This document shows positions 9,713 to 20,363 of a stretch of DNA of 64,000 nucleotides, piece after piece; the stretch's first letter is position 1; each line of letters starts with the position of its first letter. The notes under the pieces were generated by a model that saw only the letters and a list, made by a program, of their open reading frames with translations, had not been told where the DNA came from and searched no databases. Both the position numbers and the translations under genes were made by a program. The stretch is from Notolepis coatsorum (Eukaryota; Chordata; Actinopteri; Aulopiformes; Paralepididae): NCBI GenBank assembly GCA_963971535.1, contig OZ020589.1:71332843-71396842 (forward strand), read 5' to 3'.

Positions 9713-10570
9713 ACCAGGAATACCTGTTTTTTCCAAAATGCAGTTCAAATGCCATCTTGGAATAACAAAACAACGATTGTGTGCAGACAATTGAAAAATG
9801 TTGGGTTCCTTTCCACTTTCTTGAATATAGAATTTTTTTTAATACTTGTTCTAGAACTGTATTTTTTGCACTTGTTTGTTAAGTTACTGGGAATACCCTT
9901 TCCTTGTTTTTGCTAATTTTAACAGACAAAACACAACACATTCTAGTAATTCTGGTTTACACATAACCCTTATTATTGCTGTTATGATTTCCAAAAATAA
10001 AATCTCACCAATCTTTAGTAAAATAGGAGATTTAAGTGTTTATCTGGAATTGTGAGGATAGGTATTCGCGGTAACCTGGGATCAATATGTGAAACGTAAT
10101 TATCTCCTAAAATAATTGGCCACAAAAGACGAAACTCATTTTGGTTGTTCATTGGGGTGCCAAGATCATGCCCAAAACATATCATGCATCTGCCATGAAA
10201 ATTAAGCCTTTTTTGTTTGTCATCAATTGAAGGCCATGAACTATGTTGACTCATATCCCTCTACCCGTATTTTTCCTTCAGATTCAGCTACATTTGAATT
10301 CTCTTGAGATAACTCGGAGAGAACTATGGTATTATGTTACATGATGATGATATCCCTACAAAACAACAAAAACATTTTAATTCTCTCTTAAATTGGAGGA
10401 GATAGTGAATTGGTATTCCCGGTAACTTAGGTCAACTTTAGAGGTCCGCCATCCCTCATTACATGATGTTTTTTTTCTTTTTTTCTTTTTTTGGCATCTA
10501 TAACAATCATTCTTGACATGAGAAAAGATTTTAATGTTGTTCGTATAACGTCCTGGGTTATATGGCTTAG
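9713..10570. other. AT-rich DNA without recognisable gene
   Basis: It contains scattered GGTATTC(G/C)CGGTAAC motifs near 10060 and 10412 and a poly(T)-rich patch near 10465-10492. Open frames are short and resemble nothing I know. It is probably part of the same decayed element as the flanking motif cluster. Confidence 0.35.
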
Positions 10571-10606
10571 AAATGGGGCAGGTTACCGGGAATACATGCG
10601 TTACCC

Positions 10607-10639
<33 letters not shown>

Positions 10640-10644
10640 CACAT

Positions 10645-11010
10645 TGGAAAGAAACAACCCAAAACCAGAGCAAATTGAAATGCTATTTGGCCCTAAACAG
10701 AGAGTACACAGTGGCAGAATACCTGAGCACTGTGACTGACCCAATACTAAGAAGATCCTTGACTAGGTACAGACTCAGCGAGCACAGCCTAGCCATCGAG
10801 AAAGGCCGCCATAGGCAGACCTGGCTCCCAAGCGAAGACAGACTATGCACCCACTGCACACAAGATGAGGTGGAAACCGAGCTCCACTTCTTAACAACCT
10901 GCCCACTATACCAAGACATATACTTCCCACAAATTGCAAACACCCAAAGAGACTTTGAAAACATGGACAATAACTCAAAACTCCCATACCTACTGGGAGA
11001 AATACAATAA
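10645..11010 (+). pseudogene. C-terminal fragment of a non-LTR retrotransposon polyprotein
   Basis: The translation contains YRLSEHSLAIEKGRHRQTWL and then DRLCTHCTQDEVETELHFLT and CPLYQDIYFPQI. A CxxC followed by ETELHFLxxCPLY is the zinc-finger-like C-terminal region found after the reverse transcriptase in several LINE clades. The frame stops at 11008-11010, just before an AAATAAAG-type sequence and GA-rich repeats. The reverse transcriptase is absent, so this is a 5'-truncated insertion on the plus strand. Confidence 0.7.
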
Positions 11011-11029
11011 TGTGAAATAAAGCCCATTT

Positions 11030-11335
11030 GAATTGAAGAGAGAGAGATAGATAGAGCATGTCTGTGTGTGTTAGAAAGAGAGAGATAGAGAGAGAGCATG
11101 TCTGTTTGTGTGTGTGTGTTAGAGAGAGAGCATGTATATGTGTGTGTGTGTTAGAAAGAGAGGGAAAGATAGAGAGAGAGAGCATGTCATTTTGTGTGAA
11201 AGAGAGAGATATAGAGCATGTCTGTGTGTGTTAGAAAGAGAGAGAGAGAGAGAGAGAGCATGTGTTTGTGTTAGAGAGAGAGAGCATGTCTGTGTGTGTG
11301 TGTTAGAGAGAGAGCATGTATGTGTGTGTGTGTTA
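11030..11335. repeat. GA and GT simple-repeat tract
   Basis: Alternating AGAG runs, TGTGTG runs and the phrase GAGCATGTCTGTGTGTG repeated about eight times. The open frames across it are low-complexity artefacts. Confidence 0.85.
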
Positions 11336-11338
11336 GAG

Positions 11339-11522
11339 CAGTGGTTCCCAATCCTCTCCTCGAAGCACCCCAGCCGTTCCATGTATTTGTTAAATTCCAC
11401 CACCAGCACACCTGATTCAACTAATAAAGGGCTTGTTAAGTTGAATCAGATGTGCTGGTGGTGGAATTTAACAAATACATGGAACGGCTGGGGTGCTTCG
11501 AGGAGAGGATTGGGAAGCACTG
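11339..11522. mobile_element. hAT hairpin MITE, 184 bp
   Basis: An almost perfect palindrome. It starts CAGTGGTTCCCAATCCTCTC at 11339, ends with its near-complement at 11522, and has arms of about 75 bp with a short loop near 11420-11440. Flanks are TGTTAGAG (11331-11338) and TGTTTTAG (11523-11530), an 8-bp TSD with two differences. The CAGTGGTTCCCAA type of end is typical of hAT MITEs. Confidence 0.82.
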
Positions 11523-11639
11523 TGTTTTAGAGAGAGAGAGAGAAAGAGAGAGAGAAATAGAGAAAGAGAAAGAGAGAAAAAGAGAGAGAAAGAGAGAGAG
11601 CTCAACGGCGGGAATAGAATAGGTTGAAAAAACTCACCA

Positions 11640-12310
11640 TAACGCAGTATCAATGGCAAAGTTGGAAGGAGACCTTCCGTGGAGATGAAAAGTACCAGTC
11701 CCTTGGGAGTCCTAGTTTATCTGCCACACGTTAGCACTCGATAACTTAGCAATTAGCTAAAGGCAGGGACGCATAACTAGCATTAGCTAACGCTAGTTAC
11801 GCGTCCCTGCCTTTAGCAAATTGCTACTAGTACTAGCCGACATAGCTATAGCCTGACTGAAGGTTCTTCTAACATGCAACAACTTTCATCTTCAGTCCAT
11901 CTGCCGAACATCCTCTTCGTCTTGGCAAAGTTGGCATAACCATCATACTTGGTATTGATAACAAGGTTATGGCACACGGTGTAATTTATTCTGCTCCATG
12001 CTGCTTTTCAAAAGACATCCACTCCCTCCTCTGAATTGCGCTGAATAGATCCTGTACCTCGTGGGTCAGGGAAGAGCCCGGAACACTATTCTAAAAACGT
12101 GTCTATCTGTAGAGCAGCAGAGCCGCATAAACCGGAACACTATTCAGTCTATTCTACAAACGTGTCTATCTGCAGAGCAGCAGAGCAGCAGAAACCGGGA
12201 CACTATTCTACAAACGTATAATGTGAAATATATAAGCATGTAAGAAAAACTAGATTTTAGGTCTGTGATGAAAAAGGGCCTCGCAGGAAGGGGGGCCTCG
12301 CAATAAAAAT
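11640..12310 (-). mobile_element. Internal part of the decayed hAT-like copy
   Basis: On the minus strand this region parallels 30850-31390. Shared landmarks are ACAGACCTAAAATCTAGTTT, TACATGCTTATATATTTCAC, the phrase with CTTCGTCTTGGCATAACC on one strand or the other, and the AGCTAAAGGCAGGGACG segment. It also contains GCGAGGCC blocks near 12280-12300. Together with 7914-8110 it marks a minus-oriented copy of the same family. Confidence 0.6.
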
Positions 12311-12480
12311 AAAATGAGGGAGCCTGTTTCAAATAAAAATTGAAGGGATTTGCAAAGGTCATGTTTAATGTGAAGATATTGACTGTCATACCCTATGGAT
12401 GTTTTTGGGATTATATTATTTCCTTTGTTAAATGTTTTTCCAAGAAGTCAGCCAGTATGCTAATGCAAACCTAAGTGGGA

Positions 12481-12848
12481 GTGTTGAGATCAGAGGTTCT
12501 GTGTAGGATTGTTAGTAACTGTCTAACTGTACATATGGCTGTTTACACTAGTAACTGTTTACCTGCATATATAACTGTCTCCACCAGTGACTGTCTAGTT
12601 GCATATATATCTGTTCCCACTAGAGGGCGCTCTAGGCGGAGCCACCCAGGTACAGCACCTTGTGGCGAGTATAAAAGCAAAGGTATACTCCCACTTCGTT
12701 CTCTCCCCCAATGTCTCTCAGTGAGAGAAGACCATGTATGTTACTGCTGCTCTTTCCATGTGAATAAAAAGGAATGCCAGTTAAGGCTCAAGATAGAAAC
12801 CATGCCTCTTGACCACATTATTGTCGCCCTATAGTCGAATTCTGTTAA
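12481..12848 (+). mobile_element. Possible solo LTR
   Basis: The segment begins TGTTGAGATC and ends CTGTTAACA. It holds a TATA-like GTATAAAAG at about 12669 and an AATAAAA signal near 12763, in the spacing usual for an LTR. No flanking duplication could be recognised and no internal retroelement sequence adjoins it, so the call is tentative. Confidence 0.4.
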
Positions 12849-14384
12849 CAATGTTTATATCGCTATGCAACATCTCCCCTTTAACATGCAACGGCCCGGG
12901 AGAGGGCCCTCATGCCCGCCGGCGGAACAGACTATAGTCACAGCAATTTGCAAGCGTCTAGCGGCTCGGGCTGCATTTCTTGCTAAACATAAATTACAGA
13001 ATTAAAGCTTTGTTGCCGTTCGAACGCCACCTCAATCGACTAAATCCGTGCCTCGGTTCTCAAGTTACATGATTTTTACGTGCACGTCAGATTGAGGCTG
13101 AGGCTCCAGAACTGCCAATTATCCACTGATTGGGAAAATGATTGGTCAGCGTTGTAGCCAATGAGTGTAGCTTTCCAATGATACCCCACGTGGGGAGTTG
13201 CGAATAAGGGATCTAGGTGAAAGTTGACGAGCGATAACCAGAAGTGAAAAAAATTAAGATTGAACGGCCTTGGACAAGGAAATGGAATACTGGAGAGCTT
13301 TTTTTTGGCACACAGTTAACGCGGGTCTCTCTAAAAAACACATTTCTGAACGGATTTTTATAAAATTTGGACCTGTACTACATAAGATTTCAGGCTATGG
13401 GTACGCAGTGTTTTCCTTTTGCTTATACCTATTTAAAAATAAAAAGAATTTGGCGATATTGCAACCACTACAGAAAAATGTGAGTACACAAGTTCAAGTT
13501 CAACTCAAGTTCAGACCTATGTTCAGGGACCGAAACTAAAGCCCGCCGCCCGCCAGGGGCGGTCTGTTTTTACCTTTGGCGCATGACACTTAGAGGGCTA
13601 CCCGCCGTGTGGCGTGTAGACGTGTAGTTCATAAGCAGGCCCCTAAAAATATTTGTATGCGAACGGTAAAAATCAATTACGCGCACGCTGTGCGAATACA
13701 GATTATAGCCTCTCTCGTCTTTTTTTTCCTCCGCTGCGAGATCGTTAAAAAACTACAAGTCCCACATTGCACTCAAGCCAACGGTCCAATCACAGTAGAG
13801 TGAAGTGACTGGTTTCATGGGAAATAAAGCAAATGACCAATCGGAAGCTCTCATTTTTCTTGTTTACTTCCTGAAACTCCGCGATCAGGGCTCTCGTTTT
13901 CCGAGACACCAACTTATTATAGTCTCTCTTACCAATAGCAATAGATTTTAGAACACCTAGATTTATCGATAGCAATAGTAATATAACGTTAATGCAACAA
14001 AACGAATGCCTTGCTTTGTTAATCATAACGTTGATGCAGTAGCGTATGTCGGTGTGTTGGCTGTAACGGACATGACAATAACATAACGTGTACACATTAA
14101 AATTGCGATAATCTATTCTAACATTTTCAAATCGATGCAGTTGAATTTCCCCCTTAGGATCGATGCATTGTTACACCCCTACACCAAAGTCACTGGCCCA
14201 CTGTGTATCTGTGTGTATAATAACTTGGCTAGCGTTATCAACAGCAGAGATGGGCAATGGGTCCAGCTGCAGCACCGGAGTGCAAGCGATGTGATGTAAT
14301 TGGCAGACTCGACTGTCAATCAATGGTCTACCTGACACGCAAACTCAAACAATGTTTCTGTACTGGAGGTGTGATTGATTGATT
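12849..14384. other. Unassigned DNA with fragments of hAT-like ends
   Basis: No gene is recognised. AGGGACCGAAACTAAAGC at about 13525, and GGATCGATGCATTGTTACAC followed by CCCTAC near 14160-14180, look like ends of DNA transposons, but I could not pair them. The stretch 13270-13540 has a short open frame with no recognisable motif. Confidence 0.3.
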
Positions 14385-14530
14385 GATTGAAAACTTTATT
14401 AACAGATTGCAGAATGGGTACAATACAGTACAGCTCAATACACACAATTGTTAAGGGGATGCAGACCAGAGAAAGACTTTCGTCTTGTTTACATCAGGGT
14501 CCCCCATTTCAATTAATCAGGAAAGTGTAC
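14380..14530 (-). mobile_element. LINE 3' end with (ATTG)n tail
   Basis: Read on the minus strand, this is the 3' end shared by several copies in the window: CCTGATGTAAACAAGACGAA, then CTTAACAATTGTGTGTATTG, CCATTCTGCAATCTGTTAAT and a tail of TCAA repeats. Other copies end near 21820, 27305 and 29695 on the plus strand, and near 28400 and 29720 on the minus strand. Only the 3' untranslated part is present. Confidence 0.75.
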
Positions 14531-14875
14531 AGTAGGAAAGTGTACAGTATTTCAATAGGCAACCCTGAAAGGATTATTTTTCTAGAAGAGCAACACAGCC
14601 AAAACAGACAGTGGAGCTGTTTGCAGATAGCAAGCATTTTGACTTATTGCGTGGTGGCGATGTCTCGCAGATAATACAACTACAAGTATGATTATATAAT
14701 ATATATTTTATTTAAAAAAAACATTTATATATAAAATATATATTGGCAGGTAAGAAATATGCTTGGCGGGTAGACTCTTCCCATCTACCCACCACTGGCC
14801 GGTGAGTCAAAAAGTTAATTTCGCTCCCTGCCTATGTTACTCTATTTCATTAGCACTAAAAGTGTATTTCCTTTT

Positions 14876-14879
<4 letters not shown>

Positions 14880-14926
<47 letters not shown>
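14880..14926. repeat. (GA)n microsatellite
   Basis: An uninterrupted run of about 23 AG dinucleotides. Open frames across it encode only repeated Glu/Arg. Confidence 0.95.
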
Positions 14927-14932
<6 letters not shown>

Positions 14933-15101
14933 TGATGATGTCTCTGGCTGTCACACACGCTGGGTGGATGCTTGGTCACAGGCGGAGGCTGTGGACCTGT
15001 AATTCAGTCTGATTTAGGGCTGTGATAGAGCGCTCGGGGATAATAAGTAGCATAATTTACAGGAAGGTGTGACCAGACTGGATAAGCAGGGACGCCACTG
15101 T

Positions 15102-15201
15102 GTTTTTTTTTTTTTTACTTAAATTTTTATTTAACACTTATAGACATACAACACAACATCTACAATGACATCCATAACACAACAGTACAGTAATAATATG
15201 T
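15102..15201 (-). mobile_element. Short retroposed insertion with poly(A) tail
   Basis: About 100 bases start with a poly(T) run on the plus strand (a poly(A) tail on the minus strand). They are flanked by the direct repeat GACGCCACTGT at 15091-15101 and 15202-15212. The body (AATTTTTATTTAACACTTAT and on) is not a family I recognise. The structure is that of a 5'-truncated retroposed insertion. Confidence 0.6.
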
Positions 15202-15254
15202 GACGCCACTGTTTTTACGGCACATCCCTTTTTCTCTCTTCCTCTCAATCTCCT

Positions 15255-15420
15255 TTGCTCGCTCAGATCCATTTAGTTCATTTCAGTTCAGTTCAGCTCA
15301 GTTCAGCTCAGCTCAGCTCACTTGACTTCAATATGTTGTTCAGTTCAATTCAAAACATTGCAATGCAATTCAGTTTAGCACAACACAGCACAGTTCAGTT
15401 CAATATAATTCAGCTAATTT
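15255..15420. repeat. Degenerate CAGTT/CAGCT pentamer repeat
   Basis: A run of TCAGTTCAGCTCA-type pentamers with drift. No coding potential is visible. Confidence 0.7.
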
Positions 15421-16186
15421 CAATCTAATTGTACTGCTAGTGCATCACAGTACATTGGATATGCAGAAAAGGGATTGAAAATATGAGTGTGTACAGTAGT
15501 TGCATAGTTGTGAACAGAAAAAACACAAAAGTCACATTTTAATAACTCAAATAAGAGACAACCAATTAAGCCAGTACCCTCCTTTAGTTTTCATGTGTGC
15601 CTGCATATTGGGTTAATGACAATGAAATACAATTTAATTGTATTATAACAAAAGATGAAGCAAAACAATGGGAGAGTGGAAAACACAACAAATAAATACA
15701 CAAGCAATTTGGGAGGGAGAGGATGTAACATTCTTTCTCCCCCCTCTCTCTTTCTTTCTCTCGCTCTCTCAGCAAAACAAGGAGACGATACAGTAGGGAT
15801 GTTCCTCCAAACCCCATGCAGAGAGTGTAATTTCATTCTTCATTCAACACTGTTGTCTATTCAGGGGACAGAAATGTCTGCAATACTACAGATGACTGAG
15901 ACTGAATGACAAGAGAACCAACCCCAATCCTCATTACTACTACCCTATAGTATGTTGGAAGATGGAGAGCACTCTGTCCTCTGGACTTGGCAGTAACAAT
16001 GGGTCTCATTCACCAACGGATTAAGACAAAACAAAATTATTTGTCCTAGTTCCACTTAAGACATTTTCGGGGGGATTTTGGCATTCACGAACGGTCCCTT
16101 CTCGGGGATTCGCTCTTAACTAAGAGCAGGATTTAGGAGCGCTGAAGAGCAGTTGTAAGTCGGACAGACTGGTGTGCGCCATGTTC

Positions 16187-17146
16187 TTAACACTATAGGG
16201 ACCGTCCACGAGTTAACTCGTGATTCGATTCCATGCGTTGTGGACCAGAGCCACGAGTTAACTCGTGGCGAGTTGTTATTGTTTTATTCCATATTTATAA
16301 CGCTATTAATGTCCGCGATCGACATGCATGACCTACCCACATATTTGATTTTCGAAACATGCAATACCGGCCAGATCCGCTTAGGGGCGCCATCGCTCCA
16401 CTGCAGTATCATTGAAGGCATTTGAAAAAAAAAATCTTTTCACTGTCTGTGGGCGGATCATATGAGCCTCAGTTCCAAACGAACACCCTCCATCTTTGAT
16501 CCCGTTACCGATAGCATATTTCAGCCTGGAATAATGGGATTTATGATTAGCCAATGGACATATCGATCTACCAGATTCCGATGACTAATGACGAAATGCT
16601 GCCGGCGATCACATGGCCTGACGGTAGGATACTATTCCCCCAAATTACAGCTGGATTGGACATTGTTTTAAAACCCAACGTGATCGATCACTGACACTGA
16701 CACTGACTACCTGAACGCACACTGTATTGCTAATCAATAATACTAATCGGCATTCCCCGCCGCCCCCATTTCATCCATAGATGCTCTGTAATAGTCCGGA
16801 TGCTACGCAGTTTGTTTTATTTCATTCGTATATATACAGCAGAAATGGCGTTTGATATAACGGCGCCAACGTTTAGCCTATTATCTAGCTTCCTGGAAAA
16901 AAGACGAGACGAAAAGTGCGATATACCTTATATTCACGACGCTATAAAATGACAATCAACCGATGGATTTTTATTTTCTTTAAGCCATTATGAAGGCACG
17001 GTTTATGCACTCAAGTGACAATGAGAATGGACAGATAGCAATACTATAAATGATATATATAGCTCTTAGAAAGTACATCGGTTTGTAAAAAACCTCTGTC
17101 CTCTGAGGCATAAATCAGCGCAAGACTGTGGTCGCCAAAGTGTTAA
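16187..17146. mobile_element. piggyBac MITE copy 1
   Basis: Bounded by TTAA at 16187-16190 and 17143-17146. The left end reads TTAACACTATAGGGACC and the complement of the right end reads TTAACACTTTGGCGACC. Near the left end is a short inverted repeat built on CACGAGTTAACTCGTG. No transposase is encoded. Ends agree with the piggyBac terminus at 7068. Confidence 0.75.
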
Positions 17147-17702
17147 GGGCTTTATTTTGGGAGGAATCATGGTGATTGCGTTCACATCGACTCCACCAGC
17201 GGTGCCCCTCAGCCCGTGCAGCCAGGAGAGAGTCGCCAACAGCCTAGAGAGGTTCGCTAACAGCCATTATACAATGGCATGCAAATGTCTTGATTCTGAT
17301 TGGCTGAAAACAGTCAAGTTAGACGTTGTTATTTCTCATAACACACTCCACGTGATCCCAGAACCCGCCCACAACCGAATTATGTTTTTTTGGAATCACT
17401 CTGCCGTTCGTGTTTTTAGGAATGAAACCAAGATGGCGGACAATAATCTTTATGAATGGATGTATTGATAGCATCATAATGACTCATTCAAAAACGATTC
17501 TGTCACGTGGAATGTGTTAGTTGCTTACACAATGTTGGATTATGTAATTGGTTGGTCATGACTCATTGTGAAACAAAATATAAATCGCGAGAAGTGTGTT
17601 GTTAGATGCCATTCGTTGTAGAACCTCCTCTCCTTCAAAAGGACACTCATTTCACTGTTAATACAATTTTCAATCAATCAATCAATCAATCAATCTCTCT
17701 CT

Positions 17703-18212
17703 CTAGGTCGTCCTCGGACGGGCCCTCCATCGGTGCTTCCAGTCATCCCGATCCTCCATGCATCTGGCTAGCTCGTTGGTGCTTTCTGTTCCCGCATCTC
17801 TCCTGAGTACGTCCACGTAGGTTAACGTGGGACGTCCTCGTGATCGATGCCCGTGTGTTGGTTCCCACAGCACAAGTTTGCTGGTTGGCATCTCATGGTG
17901 TCTCTGGCAGTGACCTGCCAGCCTCATTCTCCTGACTGCCACTTTATCGCTCACCTTTAGCACCCCCCCATACAAGTTTGCATTAGTGACATGCTCATCC
18001 CTGTTGATGTTGAGCACCACACGCATCATTCTGGTGTAGCACCCATCCAAGGACTTCTGCAGGGTGGGCTTCAAGGTCCAGCATTCACTGCCATACAAAA
18101 GGACAGACTCAACTGTTGCATGAAAGAAGTTGAGCTTGATTTGACGGGGGAGGTTGGATTTCCACACACTGGTCATGCCGTTCAGAGCCCTCCATGCAAG
18201 TGCCTTCCTCAC
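17703..18212 (-). pseudogene. LINE reverse-transcriptase C-terminal fragment inserted in a repeat
   Basis: The 169-residue frame contains ESVLLYGSECWTL, then YTRMMRVVLNINRDEHVTNA, VRRMRLAGHCQRH and GRPTLTYVDVL. This order (YGSECWTL, TRM, RRxRxAGHC, GRP) is the region after the reverse transcriptase in RTE/Nimb-type non-LTR elements. The frame is open to its stop at 17703 and the 3' tail is GATT repeats at 17680-17702. It is 5'-truncated. It interrupts a repeat whose uninterrupted version is at about 23745-23870, where TCAATCAATC runs straight into CAATAACAAC. Confidence 0.75.
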
Positions 18213-18331
18213 TTTACTTCAATCAATCAATCCAATAACAACCGCTCACTTCACTGTTAGATGCCATGCTTTGAAGCAACCTATGTATAGATATAGCACT
18301 ATGTTGCAGTATGTTTATTGTTTGTTATTAA

Positions 18332-20157
18332 TTAACACATTCCCGGCCAAGCACGGACATGTCCGTGTTTCGGAACCAACGGTTGAGGGCCAGCAAGGTT
18401 GTTTAGGCTTTTATTCCATTTTAATAACCTACTCAATGTCACAGAGCGGCACTGCAGATTTACCCTACTCTTGGAATTCGGAAAAATGCATTACCTGCCA
18501 GATCCTCGTAGGGGCGCTGTCTCGATAATGCAGTGTTCCCTGTGGCAGAACGGTGTTTTATTTTTTTGGATCTCGAATGGACTTTCCTGTTAGGGTGAAT
18601 CTATGCGTGTAGCATGTAGCATGGAATACGTTTTGGGAGCTGAATTCAGTGTGCAGTAAAGGAATATAGCATCAGCCAATGGACATATGGATCTACCAGA
18701 TGGCGATCGATAACTGGGAAATCCTTTTTGCAGTCCAACCGGCCACAGGTAAGATCTTTTTCACGTAAATTACATGCTGATCAGGCCTTGTTATCATAGC
18801 CAACCATAGCCTCTTCCGTGACTGCGATGTGCAAGCCAGGGGCTTTTGAATCCGCAGTCACTCGCAGCTCCATAGCTCGCAGGCTAATTTGGACCACCAA
18901 GCAATAAGCTCGGGGTGGGTCCGAAATATATCAGATATGAATTTCAAAGGTATCCAGCGTACAATTAGGGGTTCACACACAGCCGCGCCGGGGTCTGAAA
19001 GCTCGGAGTTCCTAATAAACATTTTAAATCATTTTTATAAACTGGTCAACACGGCATTATTTCCGGCGTTGGGTGCATGGGCAGCCAAATACAGAAATAC
19101 ACGGTTCGCTCTGTGAGTACCACTCGTTTTATAAAAATTATTTAAAATGTTTATTAAGATAAGATAAGATAAGATAAGATATTCCTTTATTGATCCCCTT
19201 GGGGAAATTCAGGCATCATAGCAGCATGGGGGGGAGGGGGGGGGGGTACAGGTAGTAAAACAACACAGTATACAGGTAGTAAAAAAACAACACAGGCAGT
19301 GTAAACAATTTGATCAATATGGTCAATATAATTTACTATCTGACTAGCTGAGGAATATTCACATTATTCACAGTGTCACATAAGGTGCAGTATGCATGAG
19401 GTAGTGTTATAATTTACTATCTACTGATTATAATTTTTTTTTTTATAATTTACTATCTACTTATTAGCAACTCCGAGCTTTCAGACCCCGGCTCGGCTGT
19501 GTGTGAACCCCTAATTGTACGCTGGGTACCTTTGAAATTCATATCTGATATATTTCGGACCCACCCCGAGCTTATAAGCAGTGCTTGGTGGTCCAAATTA
19601 GCCTGCGAACTATGGAGCTGCGAGTGAAAGTGATTCAAATGCCCCTGGCTTGCACATCGCAGTCACGGAAGGGGCTAAGCCAACCAGGCGATCAGCGAAT
19701 GTGGCTACTGAGGCTAACGGCATTATTGGTAATCAATAATCAGAAACGACGTCCCCGCCCCCCCCCCCTTTCATGCATTCATGGTGGAACATTATATCGA
19801 TCATGTGCATTTCGATTTTTTGCTCTAGCTTCTGTACGGCCGAAACGCCATTCGATTTAACGTTATTAGCTTAGCAGCCTGTATCTCGTTTTGCAGGAAA
19901 TATACCAGACCAATCCCATATAACGCTTATATTCAAGACGCTATAAAATGGGAACGTATTGATGAAAAAATTATTTCTTTAAGCCATTTTGAAGGGACGG
20001 TTTATAGTGTCAATTGACAATGAGAATGCACAGATAGCAATACTATAAAGTATAGATTTAGCTCTACAAACAGCCTCACGCACAATGAAAGTTTGTTTTG
20101 ATTTGCTGGCCGTATAGAGTGAGATTAGACGGATCCAAATGGCCCCGAATGTGTTAA
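18332..20157. mobile_element. piggyBac MITE copy 2, with internal hairpin and LINE tail
   Basis: TTAA at 18332-18335 and 20154-20157. The left end reads TTAACACATTCCCGGCC and the complement of the right end TTAACACATTCGGGGCC. Inside is a large inverted repeat, 18815-19016 against 19470-19672, sharing for example CAGATATGAATTTCAAAGGT and its complement. The loop carries a minus-strand LINE 3' end (about 19158-19440, AAGATAAG repeats then CCTTTATTGATCCCCTTGGG). Confidence 0.75.
19155..19440 (-). mobile_element. LINE 3' UTR with (GATAA)n tail
   Basis: On the minus strand the sequence ends CCCCAAGGGGATCAATAAAG followed by repeats of TATCT. The same 3' end occurs on the plus strand at about 44780-45055, including the ACCTTATGCATACTGCACCT phrase. 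Only the untranslated 3' part is present here. Confidence 0.7.
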
Positions 20158-20363
20158 GATGGAACATGTTATGTTGTTTCTTGTAGTGGAGCCTAGTCAG
20201 TAGGTCTCAGTTTCTATACAAAAGTAGCCTAACTGTTATTAAAGAAAGGGAGATGTTACAGAATCTCACTGCCACCTAGTGGTAGCCTATGTTAATGTAT
20301 GTACTACGTGGATGTTACGTGGATGTTACGTGGATGTTAACCACTGTACTGTTGCGCTGCTGG

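Noticed and set aside
12640..12840. Host promoter and first exon (TATA-like GTATAAAAG)
   Set aside because: The TATA and poly(A)-type signals are only about 95 bp apart, which suits an LTR better than a gene, and no coding exon follows.
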